Shown here: positions 12,582 through 23,490 of the stretch, piece by piece
Numbering within the stretch: position 1 is the stretch's first letter
Layout: every line of letters begins with the position of its first letter
NCBI RefSeq assembly: GCF_016808095.1
Contig: NC_068978.1
Coordinates: forward strand, 28,221,306 to 28,285,305
Length of the DNA: 64,000 nt
From: Vigna angularis
Taxonomy: Eukaryota; Streptophyta; Magnoliopsida; Fabales; Fabaceae
Direction: 5' to 3'
Notes under the pieces: generated by a model
What the model saw: only the letters and a program-made list of their open reading frames with translations
What the model was told of the DNA's origin: nothing
Databases searched by the model: none
Made by a program: the position numbers and the translations under genes

Positions 12582-13196
12582 AGTATAACTCGAGTCGTGT
12601 TCAATTTTTCAACCAAATAAGTTGATTGATTTTTTATACATGGATGATATCCATTCATATAGATAATCAAATTTTTTGTATAATACTAATAACAATTGAT
12701 TAAAAGATAGTGAAGAAGAAGAACAAAGGAGATGTGATTACTAAGAACTAAAAGTGTAAACTATAAGAACCTAGAAAATAGAGTATTAGAGTTGATAGGT
12801 GTTTTAAAATATTGAGACCAAGTATTTTAAAGTTAAAATAATTTAATAATATAAATAGAATTTCATAAACACGTCTAATTATCTAAAACACTCACCATCT
12901 CTCTAGAACTCTTTCTCTGAGTTTTCTTTCCCTTCTCTCTACAATTTCTGACTCCTAAATCATCTGTTTGACGATTAAGAAGTTTTTAAGCGATCACGAT
13001 AGTGAATCCTTCATTCGCTACCAACCAGTTTTCATTCTAGAGCAAGTAAGTTTCTAACATTTGTTTCTTAATTCTTAGTTTACGATCATGCGTAGGAGTT
13101 CCTTCACATGTGTCATTTGAGTTCATTTTCTAGCTCTTCATCCATCAAAAGTCCTAAGGACTTGCTCTGATAATGTTTTTGTGGTTTGTAGGCGTT

Positions 13197-14217
13197 CACT
13201 AGTACAAAAACAACTTATAACATCACGCGTTCAACATCCAACCATTGAAAAGCCAACATTAAAAATGACTACTGACATTTTTGTAAATAAATACAATTAT
13301 TAAACATCGTTTAAAACTGTAATTCGACGTCAATTTGTTATAAGACGTCGAATATTGAGACGTTCGACATCCTATTTGATAAATTTTGCAAAAATGTTTG
13401 GCTCGAAGGTAAAAATATACTTACGTATGACGCGAATGCCCTAGCGTTAGATGTCACAAAAGGTTATAAAACGTCGAATGTCATAGCGTTAAACGTCAAA
13501 ATGTTAGTGAATTCAATAAAAATTTGAGCGAGAAATTGAAAATTCATTCACTTTATCTTAGCGCGCGAGACCCTTTTCTCTACTCAAACATTTCTCGAAC
13601 GAAGTTTGACGGCCATCACATGTAATATTTCCTTCATTTGATACAAACACAGGTTAATTAACTACTTTAGGTATGATTTTCGTTTGTTTTGACCGATTAT
13701 TTTCGTGTTCTGGTCCTTCATATTCGCATTCTGCTTTCTCTCTCATGGGTGGCAACACTTTATTCCGACGAACCCATCTTTTGAAGGTTAGTTTTCATTT
13801 TTGTTTTGAAGAACTTATTTGTTAAACTTGTTTCTTGTTGTTGTTTGGTTAAACTTGTTTGTTGTGGTTGTTTGGTTGAACTTGTTTGTTGTTATTTTGT
13901 TGAACTTGTTTGTTGTAGATACTACACTGCACGTTCATAGTTCGTACTTTATAAAATACCAAAAACTGAAATGTGTTGTTTTTCTGTTTTTCAGGTCTTC
14001 GTAGAGTTGTAAAAAAGAATCACAAATGATCACAATTAATTAAAAAAAGTAAAAAAATTGGTTAATGTCGTATATTAACAAAATTTGACGTTAATTAAGG
14101 TAATGTCGAATTTTTTAAATTCGACGTCAATTTAACGTCTCCTGATATGACGTCAACATTAATTTTGACGTGAAAGGCCAAAAAACACCGACGTTATACG
14201 ATGTTTTTGTACTAGTG
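13197..14217. mobile_element. Non-autonomous CACTA (En/Spm) element
   Basis: The 1021 bp element has CACTAGTACAAAAAC at the left and the inverse GTTTTTGTACTAGTG at the right, flanked by the 3-bp TSD 'gtt'. Subterminal regions carry many gacgt-core repeats in both orientations (for example 'acgtcgaatattgagacgtt', 'ttcgacgtcaattt'), as expected of transposase-binding sites. No transposase is encoded. It is inserted in the LTR copy at 12755. Confidence 0.92.
13815..13920 (+). repeat. Minisatellite inside the CACTA element
   Basis: About four imperfect units of roughly 27 bp with the core 'ttgaacttgtttgttg'. The matching frame at 13819-14004 (LNLFVVVVW repeats) is a by-product of the repeat. Confidence 0.85.
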
Positions 14218-14999
14218 GTTTCTAGAGTTCCTTGAACTTGAAGCAAGATTTCTGCGTATATAGAGCTTGGTAATATTCCTATTAAGGTAAGGGAAGCTAA
14301 TTTTGTTGTTCATAAATAATGTAGAAATCAATAATCTGTTTTGATGTGTTTGTATAATGTGGAACTACTATTAAATTGATTTTTGAATTAATGGTTTATG
14401 AAACATAGCTATATGATAGTTTAGGTAAGTTGAGATTTCAGGAAATGCAAATTTTGATAATTGATGGTGTGATATTTATATAATTGGTATTGTGTGACTA
14501 TTATGTACTTATTCTATGATGAATTTGAAGTGGCATTGAATGGAAAAATTGTGGTAAGGTGGATATTAGTGAAAAAGGAGGTTATTCTACTATTTTACGG
14601 TCTAATTTAGGGGTATTGGTAGGTCAATTTCGAGAGTAATGCGTTTGGAGTGGTAGCTAAAATTTTGTAAGTGGTTTAAGGTCTTTATAACTTAGGTTCT
14701 TAAATGGTTAAAATGTGATGTGAAGATTGAGAGCTAGGAACTTAGCTCAATTTAGTCTGGTTTTTGGGTTAAAAATAAGGGGTTTTGATGAGTGAGATTG
14801 AGTTAACGGTTGAAGGGGGAAACCATTAGTTAAAGGTCAGTTTCTAAGTCAATTAGGAAATCTTTGGATACTTTGTTTGTCAAAATGTCCTTAAAAACGA
14901 GTATAATAGAATTTTGAGATTTTAAGGAGTGACTTTAGTGATGATAACATGAATTCTTTTTAAGATGATTAAAATGGTGTGATATTTTGTGTACAATGT

Positions 15000-16261
15000 G
15001 ATATGATTTGAAATATATGATGGTATGAAATTGTGGTTTTAAGAATATTTTCATATTTTGAATTTAATTCTTTAAAATCTTTCTTCAATTTCTTATCAAC
15101 AATATCCAATTTTTCTTATTCAAATAATAATTCTTTATATGTATCAAGTAATTCACTATCACTATAATCTGAATATTCAGAGTCGCTAGAGGAACTTACT
15201 TGATTCTAAAAAATATTGTCATTAACCATCAAATATATGTTGGTCTTCTCATCAGCGTCGCTTGAGATTGTTGTAGATTCATTATTTTCCTCCCAAGCAA
15301 TATATGACTTCTTTTTCTTGAAGAATTTCGTTTGGCCTCTTTCTTTACCCTTCTTTGGGTTTAGGCAATCTGCCTTCATATGTCCTTTCTCTCTACAACC
15401 ATAATAACGGTAAATTGAGGAGGATTCTTGATTCTTCTTCTTTCTGTTTTTAAATCTCCTTCCTCCCTTGGACTTCATGAACATGTTAAACTTTTTTAAT
15501 GAAGAGACCCATATTTTCTTCTTCTTCAGAGTCTTCTTCTTCCTTAAGATTTTTTTACTTTTTTCAATCTCAAATTTGAACACTAGAGTATTCTCCTTTC
15601 CTTTCTCTTCATCTTCGTTCAATCTCCCGAGATCCAGTTCATGCTCTCTTAATTTACCAAACAATGCAGCCATTGACATGGTATTGGGATTTTGTGACTC
15701 GCTTATAGCGGTCACCTTTGGTTGCCAAGTCTTATCCAAAGATTTAAGGATTTTTATATTTAATTCATCATTTTCAAAAGACTTACCTAACCCGATTATA
15801 TGTGTGAAGCACTTCTAAACATCTATGATGGTTTCTCCCTACTTCATGTGGAACATCTCGTACTCTTGGATTAGAGTATTCCTTCCATCTCTTCTAACAT
15901 CATTTGTTCCTTTATGAGTGACCCTTAGCATCTCTCACATTTCTTGAGCATTCTTACTAGTGGAGATTCTATAAAACTCATCAACAGTTAAGACATATGA
16001 TATTATATTACGAGTCCTTACATCTTGTTGATATCTTCTATCATCAACATTCCATTGGTCGCGAGGTTTAGGTTCCTGCAAATATTTAATAAGAATAATA
16101 TGAACAAAAGGACCATTTGTGATAGTTTCCCAAATCTCACCATCAACAGATTCCATAAAAATTTGCATTCTCACTTTCCAAAAAACATAGTTTTCTCCAG
16201 TAAACAATGAAGGTATGTTAGTAGATGCATTTTTATCAAAGGTTTTATGTTGCCTTGTCAT
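15000..16261 (-). pseudogene. Ty1/copia gag remnant
   Basis: Reads as a copia gag on the minus strand. It starts MTRQHKTFDKNAS, followed by FTGENYVFWKVRMQIFM as in the gag N-terminus (DUF4219/UBN2 type). It continues past stops at about 15930-15740 (..YEMFHMK*GETIIDV*KCFTHII..) into DKTWQPKVTAISESQ.. and a zinc knuckle. The knuckle reads YGCREKGHMKADC: the first Cys of CX2CX4HX4C is Tyr. After a Lys-rich stretch, Ser/Asp-rich sequence fades near 15000. Protease, integrase and RT are absent. With several stops and a broken knuckle it is dead. Only the 5' end of the element is present. Confidence 0.85.
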
Positions 16262-16282
16262 TTTGAACTACTATCAAAGCAA

Positions 16283-16294
16283 GCTCTGATACCA
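16283..16294 (-). other. tRNA-Met primer binding site of the copia remnant
   Basis: Minus-strand TGGTATCAGAGC, complementary to the 3' end of plant initiator tRNA-Met. It lies two bases from the LTR edge and just upstream of gag. Confidence 0.85.
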
Positions 16295-16296
16295 AT

Positions 16297-17292
16297 TGTC
16301 AAAGCAATACAACGAAATGGTTAGCGTGAACAACAAACCAAGAAGGGGGTGAATTGGTTTCTTAGCATAAATCGTGCCTTTAAACATTTTCTCTTGCAAA
16401 TAAAATTCCTTAGCAATAAATTAAAGCAAATAAGAGAGTAAGGAAGAGAGAAAATTGCACAGGTGATTTTATACTGGTTCATATCACAAGGATCCTACAT
16501 CCAGTTGTTAATCTGAAATGAGAATTAATAATCCACTATCACAAACCAACAAATTATTTAAATCACAGAAAATAAACAAGTTTAAGGTTAAGAACACTTC
16601 TCTTATCACCCCAAGAGATGAAACTCACTTCCCCTGAAAGCCACAAGGGATGAACATCTCCTTTGAATCTTCATAAAGGATGACCACCTCCGTTGAATCT
16701 TCACAATGGATGAGAGACTTTAACTCAGCAACAACAACAACACTCAATCACAACTCTCATGAAAGTTCTAGCTCTATGCCAACACCAAGTTCTCAAAGCC
16801 ACAAGCAAAAAGGTTACACAAACCCTAGAACACACTTATCACATCACATAGCAAAACATATAAGCTTTTCGAAATTCAAGTATTTTCGTATATTAGAATG
16901 AGAGTCCCAATATAATTTAACGTGTGATAAATCGATTACCTAAATGGGGTAATCGATTATGCATTTAATGAATGCACAATGATAAAAAACTTGCTTGAAA
17001 ATTCTCATAATTACTCGTGATAATCGATTATGGCAAGTCATAAATGATCGATTATCATTAGTTGCTAATCGATTATTATGAGTCAAAATAAAGGTTTTTT
17101 GATTCCAAAGCGAATTCTAAAACAAACTAAAACCAAACAATACTTGGAATCAATTTCCTATACATAAAACTACGAAATTACAAAAGATTTAACATAAAAC
17201 AAGTCTTCATGAAGATCTTCTTACAACAAGAACACTTAAGACTTAATTTAGAGACATCATAAAAAATTTTAACATTCATCTTTATACTGACA
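16297..17292 (-). mobile_element. 5' LTR of the copia remnant (outer end tentative)
   Basis: The inner edge is fixed by the PBS: the LTR ends ..TTTGACA on the minus strand. The outer edge at 'actgaca' near 17292 is a guess, because only one LTR is present and the element is truncated on the other side. Four palindromic 'taatcgatta'-like motifs lie at about 16930-17075. The frame at 16680-16901 has no recognisable product. Confidence 0.5.
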
Positions 17293-17576
17293 CTTTTGTT
17301 GTGTGTTGTGTTACTTGTTCATTTTGATTAAAAAAGCTAAGTTATGTTCTTGGTAATAATTGTTCTTTAAATATCTTTGTTTCTAGTAGTTTATGATTCA
17401 ATGACACAACTATTCAATAATCAAGTTTTAAATTATAATCTGAAAATGTATTTAACTTATATAAATTTAGAAGTAGTTAAAATATTTGTATATCATATAA
17501 AAGAATTATTTTATGTCCTAATTAAATATTATGAACAATAATAAAAAAATATCAAGCATATCCATGGAGAGTCTCC

Positions 17577-17580
<4 letters not shown>

Positions 17581-17639
<59 letters not shown>
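17581..17639. repeat. (TA)n microsatellite
   Basis: About 59 bp of TA dinucleotide, the longest in the window. Confidence 0.97.
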
Positions 17640-17642
<3 letters not shown>

Positions 17643-18338
17643 TATTGCCATGTACAAAATTCTCTTTTATATATGCTATTGAAGTATCATTAAATAATGT
17701 TAATGAAATAATGTTTTGTGTCTCTTTCTTATAAATTTATTTGAATAAACTTCTTTTTTTAAATTTATATGATTAATATTTTTTATTTTCATCTTTTGAG
17801 CATAATTTAAGCTAAAAATTTCCTGTCATAAAATAAGTAATTTCTATTATTTAAGAAAAAGAAAAACCACAAAAGTGAAACCATGTCAAGTTTGCCAAAA
17901 CAAATCATTAATTAAGTTGTTTTCACGTCTAAAAATAGTTACAAAAGTTTCCACATAGTTTTGTAATGTGTAAAACTAGGTCAATACATGTTAAATTAGG
18001 TTTAAACACCTTACCAAACACCCTATACATCAAATGAAAAATTGACAACCAAGATCAATTTCAAATTTTGTTATGCCAAATATATCATTATGTAGTGATC
18101 CACTGTGTATAAAACTAGTAACTAAATTCATATAAGTATAAATTTACTCGGTTTAAAATTTAAATGATCATAATCTTTATCTAATAACAAATCATGACCA
18201 TGATCAACATACTATCTTTTTCTTATATGGGTTCTATTATGTTCTCATTATGTTTTAAATTATCTACATGATTATCAAATGAATGATCCTATATACATAT
18301 TTTCATTGCTAATGTCAACAATTTCTATGTAGGTTAAT
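17640..18338. other. AT-rich 5' flank of the SURNod19 pseudogene
   Basis: No other gene or repeat was recognised. It would hold the promoter of the downstream gene, but no element could be assigned with confidence. Confidence 0.5.
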
Positions 18339-20105
18339 ATGAGGAGTATCTCTAAAGTAGCTATGATTTTATTATCAATAATGATGTTGCTTTTGACACA
18401 ACCCACTCAGTTGTTTTGGAGTCGGGTGAAAATCATATAAAGTCAGCTACTTTTTTCTCTGAAAAATTTGAAGTGGAACCCGGAAAAATTGCGGTGAAAA
18501 CATTATTAGATATTGACTTTCCAAGGGGTCACATTGGGGTCAAGAGTTTTGATGTTGAAGTAGTTGATGAAGTTGGTAATTCAGTACCTTTGTATGAAAC
18601 TTATCTTCATCATTGGTTTGCTGTAAAATATATTGAAAACATTACCATGTCACCCTACATTAAACAATCTCACGACCTTCGCAATGGTATCGAATTTGAA
18701 AGAAATGATGGTGCATGCCAAGGTTTTCTACTTCCGCATTATTGGGGCTTGGGAGGAGAATCACGAGGAACACAATCAAATCTTCCAGATCCTTTTGCAG
18801 TTGAATTAGGTAATGCTGCAAAAATAAAGCGTGGGTTTAAAGAAAAATGGTTGTTTAGCATCATGGTTATTGATACACGTGGAACACATGATAGAAAAGG
18901 TTATACAGAGTGTAGGTGTAAGCTTATGAATCTCCCAAAGGACTTTTACAATGTTATGACGGGCATTAATGGTCAATTGTTGTCTAGAAATTATAAAGGA
19001 TGACTCTTTTGTTCCCAAGATAACGTACAATGCAAATTAAGAAATGATTTTCGTGGCCCAACAAGAAAGCTTTCCCTAAGTTACAAAATAAGTTGGGTTG
19101 ATTGGGATGAACACCAAGCGCCTCTTAAGTTCTACATACTTGATTCAACTGATCGTGTAAGATCAAATGGTTCTACAGCAATTCATGATTGTCAGGTAGA
19201 TGATTTGTTCAATACATACTATACTTTAAAAATTATAAGCAAACATTGGAAACTAATTTTTTTCAAAACAAAACTATTAGGGTATTAATTACTTTTTTTG
19301 TCGATACGTGAGTAAAATAAATTCGTCAATTTGTTATAGGCAGAGTATACGATCCTGAGAAATCATGACAATGACTTTCCTCATGTTAAGAAAGCAAACA
19401 TCCCAATGATAAAAGGTGGTTATCTTATATATGGCACTATACTTTAAAAATTATAAGCAAACATTGGAAACTAATTTTTTTCAAAACAAAACTATTAGGG
19501 TATTAATTACTTTTTTTGTCGATACGTGAGTAAAATAAATTCGTCAATTTGTTATAGGCAGAGTATACGATCCTGAGAAATCATGACAATGACTTTCCTC
19601 ATGTTAAGAAAGCAAACATCCCAATGATAAAAGGTGGTTATCTTATATATGGCACTGCTCATATGCACACTGGTGTTGTCAATGTTACTCTATATGGACA
19701 GGTAATGTTTGATATTTGTTGTTCCCATATAAGCTATATCATGTAGATAAGCTTATATTAACTTTTGTGTAATTCATATATTCATTAGGAATAAATTTTG
19801 TTGATACTTATATATATATATCTTTATAAGAAGTTAACTAGTTTATTGAATCATCTTTATATTTACGATGATACTTAACTTAGGATGGAAGGGTTTTATG
19901 CACTTCAAATCCAAAATACGGAACTGGAAAAGAAGCAGGAAATGAAAAGAGTTACCTAGTTGGAATGTTAGTTTGTTATCCCAAACCTGGTTCCATCAAG
20001 ATCGAAGATGGAGAAATTCTAACACTAGAATCCATATATGAAAACAAGTTTCGTACTGGAGCTTTGGGTCATTTCTACATTTCCAAATACCAAACAAATA
20101 TTTGA
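18339..20105 (+). pseudogene. SURNod19 (stress up-regulated Nod19, MtN19-like), broken
   Basis: Three exons can be read: 18339-19195, 19558-19701 and 19884-20105, with GT/AG introns, about 407 codons in all. The product would start with a signal peptide (MRSISKVAMILLSIMMLLL) and then follow the SURNod19 family: FPRGHIGVKSFDVEVVDEVG, ETYLHHWFAVKY, then after the introns GGYLIYGTAHMHTG, DGRVLC, KEAGNEKSYLVGM and CYPKPGSIKIEDGE. Two lesions are direct. One T is missing from a T run at about 18414-18417, so the signal peptide is out of frame with ESGENHIKS. The codon at 19001-19003 is TGA where the family continues (KG*LFCSQDNVQCKL). A 218 bp tandem duplication covers the end of intron 1 and most of exon 2; splicing to the distal acceptor at 19556-19557 would remove the first copy. 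Otherwise the frame is well kept, so inactivation looks recent. Sequencing error could explain the T run but hardly all lesions. Confidence 0.88.
19221..19656 (+). repeat. 218 bp exact tandem duplication in the SURNod19 pseudogene
   Basis: 19221-19438 and 19439-19656 appear identical. Each holds the 3' part of intron 1, the acceptor (..gttatag) and the first 99 bp of exon 2. The upstream exon copy has no donor at its end, so only the second copy can be spliced normally to exon 3. Confidence 0.97.
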
Positions 20106-20555
20106 AGGAAATTTGAAGGAAATTTGATGTGAAACTAGTAATTTATCATTCTGTAATGAATTATATAATTTATAGTATAATTGGAATACATCATTACCAA
20201 TTCTAGATCATCAGTATGTATACTAATGTTGGTTTAATTTTAATCCACAACTTGCTTTATGATTTATGATTGTGAATAAATATTTTTGTGAACCAAGTGC
20301 CAATTTGAATCTATTAAGAGTAAAAATATTCTTGAGTTAATTGCAACTATCATCAAAGTGAAGATGAAGAAAAAAAATTAATAATTGATATTTTTTTTGG
20401 AAGTGTTAATTAATAAAATTACAACACTATATTATTACGTATTTACATTTTTAAAAAATATCATATAAAAAAATTAATTATTTAATTTTTTTTTTAAAAA
20501 GCTAGTGGGTGGGCTTGTCTTTGGCCCATCAATTTGACAGGAGACCAGACTAAAA
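20106..20555. other. Intergenic, AT-rich
   Basis: 3' flank of the SURNod19 pseudogene. Nothing was recognised up to the TSD of the next element. Confidence 0.5.
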
Positions 20556-20564
20556 CCATCTAGC

Positions 20565-21821
20565 GGGTGTTACTCCCTCCACCACCACCCCTTCTCCCTC
20601 CACCTCTCCACAAAATTTTTAATGACAAAATTACTCTTTAATTTTAATCAATTTACTTTTAACCTTATTTATTTACCACACTCTAAATTATTCCTTACTT
20701 TCACTCACACCCAGCTCCACCCCCACTCACTCTTTCTCTCTCTGAGATCCGTTTCTTCCCACCTCCGTCTCACCTCTGTCTCACCTCCGTCTCACTCTCT
20801 TCTCTCTTTCGATATGTTTCTTTGATTAATTTTTAAAAGGGCAATTAAATGTCTACTTTGGTACTTTTTGGATTTTTAAATTAGAGGTCAGATTTTTAAA
20901 TTAGAGGTCAGTAAAGCTAACAAATGTTAAAAAAGCAGGAGCCAAGCTAATAAAGAACAAGATTACAGTTTAGGTGATAATGGGTTCCCGTCTCAAAGCC
21001 GATCAATGATCAATTTTTTGGTTCCTTATTAAATCTAAAACGAATAATTAAGTCTGCAACGAATAAGCTGTTTTCTACTACGCTGCAATGCAAACTCAAA
21101 ATTGTCACTTAAAATCCTGCTTGGTGCTACCTTGCAATTGCAAACAATCTAATCGCGAATCTACAATATCTGCCATTGTTTCCCAAAAGATGTATACAGA
21201 TAGAAATGGGGTCGGTTTGATTTTTTGTCCACCATCAAAATGAGGATGCCTCTTCCTTAAACTTCTTGTACTATATAGAATATTATTTTATTTTGATCTA
21301 GTGCCAGTGTAGAATTATCTGCGAGCAATCTTGATCAAGGCCATGGACAACTGTGAGAAAAAAAAACAAGACTGTTCCCACTGTCATTTGTGTGTTGGTC
21401 TACCCTCAGGTTGGTTTTCTTTAACCTATGTGCCCCGATGCTCTCGAACCACCACTGTATCCACCGCCATATCACCGCACTACGAACAGCAGGAACAGTC
21501 ACACCACCGCACCTCAACATTGCACCACCACGAACGGAGAGAAGGGAGAGTTGGGGTGAGAAGAAACGGATCTCACACAGAAAGAGAGAAGAGAGTGAGA
21601 CGGAAGTGGAAAGAAACGGATCTCAAATAGAAAAAGAGTGAGAGAAAGCGGGAAAGGGGGGGGGGGGGGGCTACGCAAGAGTGAAATTGAAGGATGATTT
21701 AGGGTTTAGTAAATAAATAAAATTAAAAGTAGAATGGTTAAAAATTAAAAGATAATTTTGTCATTAAAAATTTTTTGGGGAGGTGGAAGGAGAAGGGATG
21801 GTGGTGGAGGGAGCAACACCC
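20565..21821. mobile_element. MULE-type element with long TIRs
   Basis: The 1257 bp element has a perfect 9-bp TSD 'ccatctagc' (20556-20564 and 21822-21830). Inverted repeats of about 250 bp run from GGGTGTTACTCCCTCCACCA at the left and GGGTGTTGCTCCCTCCACCA (reverse complement) at the right. Long TIRs and a 9-bp TSD define Mutator-like elements. The inside (about 20830-21550) is non-TIR DNA with a frame at 21331-21630 (MIKAMDNCEKKKQDC..) that matches nothing I know and runs into the right TIR. It may be captured host sequence, but the source is unknown. A G12 run lies at 21658-21669. No transposase is encoded. Confidence 0.93.
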
Positions 21822-21830
21822 CCATCTAGC

Positions 21831-23193
21831 AGCTTGAAAATTCAACCCGGGCTGGCAAGTTTACCTGTAGACCACAGCCACCATTTTGTCATCCTAAAAA
21901 AATCAACTTCATGCAGCCCAACAAAAATTGTTTTCCATGGTTTTACTCAAAACCAAGTTAACATATACAACTTTCAAAGAAATTTAAAAAGATTACTACA
22001 ACCATAATTTACGCATTTCAATTCAACCATGATCATTTAAATTTAATACATAATTTTCATTTACATTAAACTCATATCAAACTAATTTCATTTATTTAAA
22101 CCATATTCAATACTTTGTACTTTAACAAACTATATGAAACTTTATACTTTAACTTTTAAAACTCAATACTTTGTTAGTTTTAGTAGAAAAACACTACATA
22201 TATAGTAATAAGTATTATAGTAAACTATGTCCCTTCAAAAACTATTGCAGGAAAACTATTACAATTGAAAGGTTCAGAGTCTAAACATAATAACACTTTC
22301 CATGTTTATACATCTAAAACTTGGGTTTTACTAATAGCTAGGTGTGGTAATTTGAGGGAACTTGAAATTGACCAAAATAACCAATAAGACAGAAAAAATG
22401 CATCTTTAAAGAATTATTATCAGAATGTGTTGTGTTTGAAGGTTGAAAGGATTAAATGTGTTTTTATGTTTAAATTATTATGAAAAAAATTAAACTAAAT
22501 TAAAAAGTATTTTGTCTTTATACTTTTATGAAAGTTACAACTTTTTTTTTAACAAATGGTTTGTGAAGTGTTTTTTTATGTTATACAATGAATGTTTCAT
22601 GTACCATTGATGAGAATATTTTATGTACTTCATAAAAAGTAGAGATAAAATATTTTATAATTTAGTTTAAAGATAAGATACAATATTAAAAATATATTTA
22701 ACTCTATTTAAAAAAGAAAAAAAGTGGTAGAATTTGGGAAGAAAATAAACAAGTTTCAAAAAGCAACCCACTTTCCTCCTCTTATTTCATATCCTTACAA
22801 AGTAGTATGGTGATAACTTAGCAAATGCAATGATTTTCATCCTCTTCAACTAAGAAAGTGGTGGTTTACGGTTATTACAAAGGCTATATATTAATTACTG
22901 CCATTCAATTATCACGATCAGGACAATGTTCATCTGCATGTACCAAAGTCCCTTGGTTTGTATATCAAAACCTTTTGTTCTTCAAGGAGAAGAATTAAGA
23001 CACTAAGTCTATGGCTATAATATTTGCATTGATTGTAGGTATGTAATTGAACTCAAATACCAACCATAATTAAAAAAAGTTTGAATATTTATTTAGGATT
23101 TAGACCCTTCTTATATATATTACAGTAAACACTTTCTCAACCTCTTCTTTTAAATTCTTTAAAATAGCATTGTTCGTTTGAATCCAAAAACTC
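21831..23193. other. AT-rich intergenic DNA
   Basis: No gene or element was recognised. The frame at 21783-22007 begins in the MULE TIR and is not credible. Confidence 0.5.
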
Positions 23194-23196
23194 TAA

Positions 23197-23487
23197 AACC
23201 TTGTTCTCTTGAGTGGATTTGAGAGAGAGTAATTGAAGGGATTTGAGAGGATTTAAAGATAATTCTTTTTGTCGTTTATTTGAGTGAATTTAGAGGTAAA
23301 TGAAAGTAGATTTGGAAATAAATTTTTTTAATTTGTCACGTCAATAAAATCCTATACTAATTATGACAAACTTTACTTTCAAATTCACTCTCATTTACCT
23401 CCAAATTCACTCAAATAAACAACAAAAAAATTTATCTTCAAATTCCTTCAATTACTCTCCCGCAAATCCACTCAAGAGAACAAGGCC
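23197..23487. mobile_element. Tourist-like (PIF/Harbinger) MITE
   Basis: The 291 bp unit has ends AACCTTGTTCTCTTGAGTGG and, inverted, GGCCTTGTTCTCTTGAGTGG, flanked by the 3-bp TSD TAA (23194-23196 and 23488-23490). The two halves are inverted repeats over nearly their full length of about 130 bp each. It has no coding capacity. Confidence 0.8.
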
Positions 23488-23490
23488 TAA

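Larger units (their letters stand above)
12755..15045. mobile_element. Partial LTR of the same family, inverted, copy 5
   Basis: Aligns to the copy at 45116: 'aaatagagtatta', 'gactcctaaatcatctg', 'catgcgtaggagttcc', 'cacatgtgtcattt', 'ctagagttccttg', 'aaggtaagggaagctaa'. It is split by the CACTA element at 13197-14217 and cut near 15045, where the copia fragment begins. It lies head to head with copy 1, 173 bp away. Its 3' third is missing, so no TSD could be tested. Confidence 0.7.

Noticed and set aside
16283..16294. Part of a tRNA-Met gene
   Set aside because: Only the 12-base primer-binding complement is present, next to an LTR edge and gag.
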